Shown in pieces: positions 1 through 4,805 of a stretch of DNA of 5,589 nt. Made by a program: the position numbers and the translations under genes. The notes beneath the pieces were generated by a model. That model searched no databases. It saw only the letters and a program-made list of their open reading frames with translations, and was not told the DNA's origin. Origin of the DNA: Candidatus Margulisiibacteriota bacterium (GTDB lineage: Bacteria; Margulisbacteria; WOR-1; O2-12-FULL-45-9); assembly GCA_018814265.1 (NCBI GenBank), contig JAHIZU010000109.1:1-5589 (forward strand). The letters run 5' to 3'. Every line of letters begins with the position of its first letter. Position 1 is the stretch's first letter.

Positions 1-53
1 CCATGCAAGTTTTACCCTCCAAAACCCGATATATTTAGTGTAAAGGACATAAT
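1..53 (+). other. Left-edge leader, possibly the tail of an upstream gene
   Basis: These bases precede the first small gene. One plus-strand frame (starting at base 2) is open from the edge and ends at TAA 41-43, with a protein-like tail HASFTLQNPIYLV. If real, an upstream gene would stop 10 nt before the next ATG, and the AAAGGA at 42-47 would be the ribosome-binding site for that next gene in the same operon. The alternative is a promoter region: TATATT at 30-35 resembles a -10 box, but I see no convincing -35 about 17 bp upstream of it. The window edge prevents a decision. Confidence 0.3.
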
Positions 54-332
54 ATGGCTATGCAACAACAAACAAAAACAAAAGGACCTGATTTAAAAGC
101 TCTTGGGTTAAACTCGGCTCAAGAAGTTTTTGATCTTTTAGCTTTACTAAAGATAGATGGAGAACCTATTATTAAAGAAGATCGCCAATTACTCGACCCC
201 AAGGAAAAAGCTAAAGCAGTTTTCGATTACTTTTATAACGAGTACGAAGTTGAGCCAGAAGATTTACCCTACATAGCATCCTTGATCAAGAAGGACCTAA
301 AAAGCGGTAAAATAGCATGGAGGAAAGGATAA
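54..332 (+). CDS. Small hypothetical protein, first gene of a three-gene operon
   Basis: This 92-residue protein belongs to no family I recognise. It starts at an ATG six bases after a clear AAAGGA ribosome-binding site (42-47); an in-frame TAG at 36-38 rules out a longer start, and the ATG two codons later is further from the binding site. There is no signal peptide or membrane segment. The first ten residues are polar (Gln/Lys/Thr). Residues about 13-34 (LKALGLNSAQEVFDLLALLK) look like one or two amphipathic helices, and residues 41-92 are a charged, probably helical region with an acidic-aromatic patch (FDYFYNEYEVEPEDL, 57-71) and a basic end (KKDLKSGKIAWRKG). There are no cysteines. Its stop codon lies one base before the next start, so co-translation with the next gene is likely. 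Coding bases 61-300 are 36% GC by hand count, clearly lower than the next gene. A small structural protein or chaperone is possible but unsupported. Confidence 0.75.
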   Translation: MAMQQQTKTKGPDLKALGLNSAQEVFDLLALLKIDGEPIIKEDRQLLDPKEKAKAVFDYFYNEYEVEPEDLPYIASLIKKDLKSGKIAWRKG

Positions 333-336
333 CGTG
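319..336 (+). promoter_or_regulatory. Shine-Dalgarno supporting a GTG start
   Basis: GGAGG at 319-323, followed by a second purine run (AAAGG, 324-328), lies inside the last codons of the first small gene and 10 nt before GTG at 334. The next in-frame ATG (around 391) has no comparable site, so this sequence decides the GTG start. The position inside the upstream gene points to coupled translation. Confidence 0.7.
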
Positions 337-744
337 TCACTACCCCAAGCAGCTATAAGTGGAATAAGACAGTCCAGTACACCCAGGCAGATGCCGGGGC
401 TGCCACATTTAAATTACACCGGCGAAGAGCTCGGTGAGATTGTCGCAAGAGCTATTGATAATAAAACACAAGTTAACACCCCAGTCCACCACCGCTTCAC
501 TCAATACGCGTTAAATCAGGGGGGATTTGATCCCGGAGCAGTTGCCGAGCAAGCTGAACCACAGCATATTGAACCTGTTCCCCTGGAATTGCATCCTAAT
601 ATTGAGGACAGCAATGTTGTCGCGTCAGCCCCTATCGAGATCGCTTCAGGAGTATCAGCTTTCGACCTCATTGCAGTCCTGGCGCCAGGGCTTCCAGTGG
701 CAGAGGCTAGAGCCGAAACCCAACTAGTAGGAGGAATGGCCTAA
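334..744 (+). CDS. Hypothetical proline-rich, probably largely disordered protein
   Basis: This 136-residue protein starts at GTG and I do not recognise it. It has 13 prolines and no cysteine, and most of it looks like a flexible chain rather than a compact fold. Visible parts are a polar, Ser/Gln/Pro-rich N-terminus (1-28), a short predicted helix with GEELGEIVARAIDN (30-43), a long Pro/Glu/His-rich linker (about 63-100), and a moderately hydrophobic C-terminal stretch around SAFDLIAVLAPGLPVAEA (108-125). That stretch is too short and broken for a confident membrane helix. There is no signal peptide. The gene sits one base after its left neighbour and shares one base (TAATG) with its right neighbour, so it is the middle of a coupled operon. 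Its 52% GC (421-720) contrasts with the 36% of the gene before it. The frame is supported by tight packing and good ribosome-binding sites at both ends, not by homology. Confidence 0.65.
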   Translation: MSLPQAAISGIRQSSTPRQMPGLPHLNYTGEELGEIVARAIDNKTQVNTPVHHRFTQYALNQGGFDPGAVAEQAEPQHIEPVPLELHPNIEDSNVVASAPIEIASGVSAFDLIAVLAPGLPVAEARAETQLVGGMA

Positions 745-746
745 TG
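728..746 (+). promoter_or_regulatory. Shine-Dalgarno and TAATG stop-start overlap
   Basis: TAGGAGG at 728-734 is a near-perfect ribosome-binding site 9 nt before ATG 744. The stop of the second gene (TAA 742-744) shares its final A with this ATG. Such overlap is a classical sign of translational coupling, in which ribosomes ending on the second gene restart on the third. Confidence 0.75.
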
Positions 747-1070
747 TCCGAACAAGAAAAAAGCGCTTTAGAAAAACTGGAACAAAAACTAAAAGACATG
801 TGGCGTTCTAGCGGCAAAGCCTCCATAATTGCTGCCCGCTACACAGAATTCGTCGTTGAGCCAAAAGTCTTTATCGGCGACAAACTTCATCCGGAAATCC
901 TTAAGATCATGATCATCAACTACCTGGCCAATTCTGCTACTCAGGACTCAGGGATCGGCAATGTTGAGGTTACTCCTGACAAACTGATCATCAAAGGCGA
1001 AAACGGCAAAGAACTGGTCGCTGTCCGCGACAAAAAGATCATCCGCCAATACCTTGCTCAACAAGCTTAA
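744..1070 (+). CDS. Small hypothetical protein, last gene of the three-gene operon
   Basis: This 108-residue protein belongs to no family I recognise. Residues 2-20 (SEQEKSALEKLEQKLKDMW) are highly charged and likely form a helix or short coiled coil. A mixed region follows (FVVEPKVFIGDKLHPEILKIMIINYLANSA, 36-65) with a beta-like stretch and an amphipathic helix, then an alternating segment (NVEVTPDKLIIKGENGKELVAVRD, 73-96) that looks like a beta hairpin, and a final basic helix (KKIIRQYLAQQA). There is no signal peptide, membrane helix or cysteine, so a soluble cytoplasmic protein is the simplest reading. The start is fixed by TAGGAGG and by coupling to the previous gene. Its last 32 bp overlap the end of mfd on the opposite strand. 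The layout with a disordered partner in between would fit proteins that assemble together, but that is inference only. Confidence 0.75.
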   Translation: MSEQEKSALEKLEQKLKDMWRSSGKASIIAARYTEFVVEPKVFIGDKLHPEILKIMIINYLANSATQDSGIGNVEVTPDKLIIKGENGKELVAVRDKKIIRQYLAQQA

Positions 1071-4000
1071 TTTTATCCTGCCCCGCCACATCTAATTTAA
1101 CCAGCTTACCAGACAGCTTTTCAATGATAATCTTACTGTCTTCTTCTTTAACGCTCTTTATCCCGGCTTTCAAGGCCTTAACCTTCAAATAAAGCAGATC
1201 AAAAAGCTTGGCTAATTTATCCGGGATCTGGCCAAAGCGGTCCTTAAGCTCTTTTTTTATTTCCCCAACCTCTTCCCTGGTACACAAAAGGTTCATGCGG
1301 CGGTAAAGCGCGATCCTTTGCCGTTCATCAGTCACGTAATCTTGTGGAATAAAGGCTTCAACTTTAAGGTCAATTGTCACCTCGCGCGGCGAAACCTCTT
1401 TAATGCCTTTAACTTCACGCACTGCTTCTTCCAAGAGCTCACAATAGAGATCGAAGCCCACTTCCATTATATGACCGGATTGCTCTGCCCCTAATAGATT
1501 CCCTGCTCCCCTGATCTCCAGGTCGCGCATGGCCAGCTTGTAACCCGACCCCAAAGCCGTGAATTCCTGGATAGCCTTCAATCTATCCAGCGCTTGATCT
1601 GTCATGACCCCGGCCGGGTGATAAAACAAATAGGCGTAAGCCCTGACCGCTGAGCGGCCTACCCTGCCCCTGATCTGATACAGCTGGGAAAGACCAAAAT
1701 GGTCAGCTTTATCGATCAGGATAGTGTTAACATTGGTAATGTCCAAGCCGGATTCAATGATCGAGGTGCAAACCAGCACATCAAACTTGCGGTCAAGAAA
1801 ATCCAGCATGGTTTTTTCTAATTCCTTTTCCGGCAGCTGGCCGTGGCCCACTGCGACCCTGGCTTCTGGGACCAATTTCTTGATCCTGGCTGCCACGCTC
1901 TCGATCGTTTCCACAAAGTTATGGAGAAAATAGATCTGGCCACCCCGATCCAGCTCGCGCCTGATGGCTTCGTTGATTACCGCCTCACTCCAGGGTAGAA
2001 CATAGGTCCTGATCGGCGAACGGTCGACTGGCGGAGTGTTGATCACGCTTAAATCTCTGGCTCCGGCCAGAGACAAGTACAAGGTGCGGGGTATGGGGGT
2101 GGCAGACAGGGTTAGCACATCAACTGTCTTTCTTAGCTGCTTCAATTTTTCCTTATGAGCTACGCCAAACCTTTGTTCCTCGTCAATGATCACCAGACCC
2201 AGGTCTTTAAACTTAATATCCTTGGAAAACAGGCGGTGGGTCCCGATAACAATGTCAACTCCACCGAGCGTTAAGGCTTTAACTATATCTGATTGTTCCT
2301 TCTTTGATTTAAAACGCGACAGCATTTCCACCACAAAAGGCGAAGTTTTAAAACGGTCCTTAAAATTATTAAAATGCTGCTCCGCCAGAATGGTGGTGGG
2401 CACCAGGATCGCTACTTGTTTACCAGCGGAGACTGCTTTGGCCGCGGCCCTGATCGCTACTTCGGTCTTGCCATAACCAACATCACCACAGACCAGGCGG
2501 TCCATGGGCCGGCCTGACTCCATATCTTGCTTGGTATCCTGGATAGCCTTTTGCTGATCCTTTGTTGCTTCAAACGGAAAAGTCCCCTCAAGCTCAGACT
2601 GCCAAATGTCATCCGCGGGAAAGGCAAAGCCGCTAACTTTTTCCCGCACAGCGTAAAGCTCTAAAAGGTCCTTGGTCATATCCTTGAGCTCTTGCTTAAC
2701 CCGGCTTTTGGTGCGCAGCCACTTTTTGGTGCCCAGCTTTGAAAGTTTTGGTTCATAGCCACTGCTGCTGGAATATTTTTCTACAAGACCAGCCAGGGAC
2801 GGCGGCACATAAACCCTGTCAGCGCCAGCAAACTCCAGCAATAAGTACTCTTGTCTAACTCCAGGTTCGATCTCCACGGTTTCCAGGCCACGGTAAACCG
2901 CCATGCCGTAATTCTCATGGATCACATAATTGCCCGGTTTAAGATCCGCTAATAAATCATCGGCCACGCCTTCTTGCGGTATGGCTTTAGCCTTGCGAAA
3001 AATCACTTCCTCGCCAAACAGCTCACGATCACTGATCACCGGCAAATCGCCAAAGACAAAACCACCGTGCAGGCTGCCCTCAACAACCTCCTGGGTAATT
3101 TCTTCGCGTAAACGCGCAGCATGTTTGCTGACAACTATCGCCTTTGCCGGCAGCTCGCTCAACTTGTTTAGATAACCCGGGTTCCCCGTGAAAATCGGTT
3201 CATCACCAGGCTGCAGAAATTGCGACAGGCCTATTCTTTGATAATTTTCACTTTCCCTTTGGATCTCTTCTAAGGTAACATACTTCAAGGCCGTGAGGCT
3301 CTTCATTAGCCTTTGCTCATCAAGCTGCTGATCAGCAGAGCGGCTGATTTCCATTAGTTCATCAAATATTATCAGGGTGTTCTTTGAGAGATGCTCAAAG
3401 ACCGGCGCTTCATATCTTTCGCTTGCCGGCAATATTTTAATCTCAGCGAGCTTGTCAACTGAACGCTGCGAATAAGCGTCAAAACTACGCAGGCTTTCGA
3501 TCTTATCACCAAAGAATTCCAGCCGCAGCGGCTGATCGTGATTAAGCGGAAAAATATCGACGATTCCCCCGCGAACTGAAAACTCCCCTCGCTCTCCAAC
3601 AATGTCAAACCTCCGATAACCAAATTCGATCAATTGCTCGATCAGGCTATCTAATCTGATCTTCTGATCATCTGATATTCTGACCTTCTCCAGCCGAAGG
3701 CTGGTCCGCCACATTATGGCTTTGACAGGAGCAATCACAATGGCGCTTGCTTTACTGGCCCACTGTTCCAGGACAGCCAGTCTTTCACCGATCAATCCAC
3801 TGCTGGGCTTAAGATTTTCGCCAGGAACAATATCTGGGGCAGGGAAAACCATCGCCTGTTTTTGGCAAAACAAGCTAATTTCTGATCTTAAGGCCTCTGC
3901 CCGGGCGCTAGAAGAAGTAATGATCAGCATGTTGGAATATCTTTCGGTTAAAGCAGCCAACAGTAAGGAAGCTGATGAGCCAACCAGGCCGGAAAAAGCA

Positions 4001-4086
4001 ACTTTACCGTCCTGCTTAAGGCTTAACAGCCGTTTGGTCAAATAGGAAGATTGTTTGATCTGGTCTAAGATGTTAGTTAGGGTCAT
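1039..4086 (-). CDS. mfd: Transcription-repair coupling factor Mfd
   Basis: Mfd is a DNA translocase that pushes or releases RNA polymerase stalled at lesions and recruits UvrA for nucleotide excision repair. In this 1015-residue protein I see a UvrB-like N-terminal module (GEFSVRGGIVDIFP about 167-180, LRLEFFGDKIESLR about 187-200). A CarD-like RNA-polymerase-interacting domain follows (382-438, LKPGNYVIHENYGMAVYRG). The RecG-type SF2 motor has Walker A GDVGYGKTE (534-542), PTTILAEQH (563-571), GTHRL (615-619), DEEQ (635-638), SATPIPRT (661-668), TSIIESGLDI (774-783) and QIRGRVGR (804-811). A TRG-like stretch (about 840-885) leads into the C-terminal TRCF domain. The N-terminal module lacks a working Walker A, as in the family. 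E. coli Mfd has 1148 residues; the Walker A lysine is 540 here versus 634 there, so most of the shortening is before the motor. ATG 4086 is the only reasonable start, since an in-frame stop lies at 4099-4101, but it has no Shine-Dalgarno sequence. The gene follows pth and ends overlapping a convergent small gene. Confidence 0.98.
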   Translation of the reverse strand: MTLTNILDQIKQSSYLTKRLLSLKQDGKVAFSGLVGSSASLLLAALTERYSNMLIITSSSARAEALRSEISLFCQKQAMVFPAPDIVPGENLKPSSGLIGERLAVLEQWASKASAIVIAPVKAIMWRTSLRLEKVRISDDQKIRLDSLIEQLIEFGYRRFDIVGERGEFSVRGGIVDIFPLNHDQPLRLEFFGDKIESLRSFDAYSQRSVDKLAEIKILPASERYEAPVFEHLSKNTLIIFDELMEISRSADQQLDEQRLMKSLTALKYVTLEEIQRESENYQRIGLSQFLQPGDEPIFTGNPGYLNKLSELPAKAIVVSKHAARLREEITQEVVEGSLHGGFVFGDLPVISDRELFGEEVIFRKAKAIPQEGVADDLLADLKPGNYVIHENYGMAVYRGLETVEIEPGVRQEYLLLEFAGADRVYVPPSLAGLVEKYSSSSGYEPKLSKLGTKKWLRTKSRVKQELKDMTKDLLELYAVREKVSGFAFPADDIWQSELEGTFPFEATKDQQKAIQDTKQDMESGRPMDRLVCGDVGYGKTEVAIRAAAKAVSAGKQVAILVPTTILAEQHFNNFKDRFKTSPFVVEMLSRFKSKKEQSDIVKALTLGGVDIVIGTHRLFSKDIKFKDLGLVIIDEEQRFGVAHKEKLKQLRKTVDVLTLSATPIPRTLYLSLAGARDLSVINTPPVDRSPIRTYVLPWSEAVINEAIRRELDRGGQIYFLHNFVETIESVAARIKKLVPEARVAVGHGQLPEKELEKTMLDFLDRKFDVLVCTSIIESGLDITNVNTILIDKADHFGLSQLYQIRGRVGRSAVRAYAYLFYHPAGVMTDQALDRLKAIQEFTALGSGYKLAMRDLEIRGAGNLLGAEQSGHIMEVGFDLYCELLEEAVREVKGIKEVSPREVTIDLKVEAFIPQDYVTDERQRIALYRRMNLLCTREEVGEIKKELKDRFGQIPDKLAKLFDLLYLKVKALKAGIKSVKEEDSKIIIEKLSGKLVKLDVAGQDKIKLVEQGIGG

Positions 4087-4110
4087 GGTAGGGTTATTTT
4101 ATCATATAAT
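4087..4110 (-). promoter_or_regulatory. Short AT-rich mfd leader with a possible -10 box
   Basis: Only 24 nt separate the palindromic repeat from the mfd ATG. On the coding strand this contains TATGAT (4106-4101), five of six matches to the -10 consensus, ending 14 nt before the ATG. The bases just before the start (CCCTACC) show no Shine-Dalgarno sequence. No good -35 is seen 17 bp upstream, where the repeat lies. A promoter here would give a very short or nearly leaderless mRNA. This is a weak call based on one hexamer. Confidence 0.2.
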
Positions 4111-4212
4111 CCTCACCCCCGCTGACGCTAAAGACTCCTCCCCCTCTCCATCGAAGATGGAGAGGGGGCATTAAGGAAAAAGCTAACGTAAAAGAAAAAA
4201 TTGGGGGTGAGG
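4111..4212. repeat. Nested palindromic intergenic repeat
   Basis: The outer arms are perfect 10-bp inverted repeats, CCTCACCCCC (4111-4120) and GGGGGTGAGG (4203-4212). Inside them is a 13-bp perfect hairpin (4140-4168). Two inner spacers share an imperfect direct repeat, GCTGACGCTAAAGA (4121-4134) and GCTAACGTAAAAGA (4182-4195), matching at 11 of 14 bases. The right arm ends at the base next to the pth stop codon (4213-4215). The CCTCACCCC...CCCTCTCC...GGAGAGGG...GGGGTGAGG layout resembles dispersed palindromic repeats I have seen in intergenic regions of many environmental bacterial genomes, so this is probably one copy of a multi-copy REP- or MITE-like element. I see no target-site duplication at its edges and it encodes no protein. 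Confidence 0.8.
4140..4168. repeat. Perfect 13-bp hairpin, core of the nested repeat
   Basis: CCCCCTCTCCATC (4140-4152) and GATGGAGAGGGGG (4156-4168) are exact reverse complements around a GAA loop (TTC on the minus strand). The GC-rich stem would be very stable as RNA read in either direction. It is not followed by a T-tract on either strand, so it is not a classical intrinsic terminator. It could still pause polymerase, or protect the pth mRNA 3' end from exonucleases, as REP hairpins do. Confidence 0.85.
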
Positions 4213-4773
4213 TTACTGGTTAAACTTATTCATTGCCTTGATCAACCCCTCAGCAATGATCGCCTCAACCGCCTCAGCCGCTGAAACCACGGCTTTGGCT
4301 AAAAGCTCACTTTGAGCAGCAGGGATCTTTTGCAGAACGTAATCAGTCACATCGCTGGTCAGGCTTTCCCGGCCAATGCCAATTCTTATCCTGGCAAAAT
4401 TAGTAGTGCCAACAGCATTGATAACTGATTCCACCCCATGATGTCCGCCGGCATTGCCCTTTTCGCGCAGGCGCAGTTGCCCAACCTCCAAATCAACATC
4501 ATCATAGATCAAGATAAGATGGTCTGGCTCGATCTTAAACCACTCCAGCAGACCGCGCACAGCCGAGCCAGAATTGTTCATAAAGGTCTGGGGTTCCGCA
4601 ATAATAACTTTGTTATCATGGATCTTGGTTTCAGCAATAAATGAATGACATTTTGACTTAAGCGAGGCAATGCTCTGGCGCCTGGCTAGCTCAGCGATAA
4701 CCTTAAAGCCAAGATTGTGGCGCGTATTTTCATATTCAGGCCCTGGATTACCTAAACCAACAATTAAATACAT
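4213..4773 (-). CDS. pth: Peptidyl-tRNA hydrolase
   Basis: Pth cleaves the ester bond of peptidyl-tRNAs dropped by ribosomes, recycling tRNA in the cytoplasm. At 186 residues it is near the usual bacterial length. The family signature is plain from the first residues: MYLIVGLGNPGPEYENTRHN includes Asn9 (E. coli Asn10) and catalytic His19 (E. coli His20). TFMNNSG (63-69) holds Asn66 (E. coli Asn68), and YDDVDLEVG (90-98) holds Asp91 (E. coli Asp93). The loop GGHHGVES (109-116) has His112 where E. coli has Asn114, and Glu60 replaces the Lys commonly found before PxTFMN. The remaining active-site residues are intact, so it is probably functional. ATG 4773 gives the canonical N-terminus, and an in-frame TAG at 4783-4785 excludes a longer one. 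A weak AGGG ribosome-binding site (4784-4781) lies 7 nt upstream inside a G-rich repeat. The gene begins 23 bp after the barrel gene ends and may be co-transcribed with it. Confidence 0.98.
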   Translation of the reverse strand: MYLIVGLGNPGPEYENTRHNLGFKVIAELARRQSIASLKSKCHSFIAETKIHDNKVIIAEPQTFMNNSGSAVRGLLEWFKIEPDHLILIYDDVDLEVGQLRLREKGNAGGHHGVESVINAVGTTNFARIRIGIGRESLTSDVTDYVLQKIPAAQSELLAKAVVSAAEAVEAIIAEGLIKAMNKFNQ

Positions 4774-4780
4774 AACTAAT

Positions 4781-4805
4781 CCCTACGCCCTATCCCCTAT
4801 CTCCC
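4781..4805 (-). repeat. Heptamer tandem repeat, possible G-quadruplex before pth
   Basis: Read on the plus strand, CCCTACG (4781-4787), CCCTATC (4788-4794) and CCCTATC (4795-4801) form a 7-bp tandem repeat, followed by a further CCC (4803-4805). On the minus, coding strand this gives G-tracts in the order G3-N5-G4-N3-G3-N4-G3, which fits the standard G-quadruplex search pattern (G3+ with loops of 1-7). It covers the barrel stop codon (4799-4797) and its last tract is the only ribosome-binding site for pth. Heptameric repeats such as the CCCCART-type STRR sequences are known from cyanobacteria; kinship with them is inference. Confidence 0.6.

Noticed and set aside
527..727. Alternative plus-strand frame of 66 codons inside the second small gene
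   Set aside because: It lacks a good ribosome-binding site, whereas the 334-744 frame has one and is joined precisely to both neighbours.
1017..1031. Small hairpin GTCGC/GCGAC near the convergent gene ends as a terminator
   Set aside because: The stem is only 5 bp, lies within the coding sequence of the third small gene, and no clear T-tract follows on either strand.
1052..1080. Terminator after the three-gene operon (CTTG/CAAG then TTAATTTTA)
   Set aside because: A 4-bp stem and an interrupted T-stretch are too weak to call.
1724..4045. Open frames antisense to or out of frame with mfd
   Set aside because: They lie entirely within a strongly conserved gene, lack good ribosome-binding sites, and their translations show no recognisable protein features.
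4105..4110. Perfect TATAAT on the plus strand
   Set aside because: It would drive transcription antisense to pth, has no -35 at the right distance (GTCATG), and lies in a short AT-rich patch where such a match is easily due to chance.
4140..4168. Intrinsic terminator for pth
   Set aside because: The stem is strong, but neither strand has a T-run straight after it; on the minus strand it continues GGAGTCTTTAGC. It fits better as the core of a dispersed palindromic repeat.
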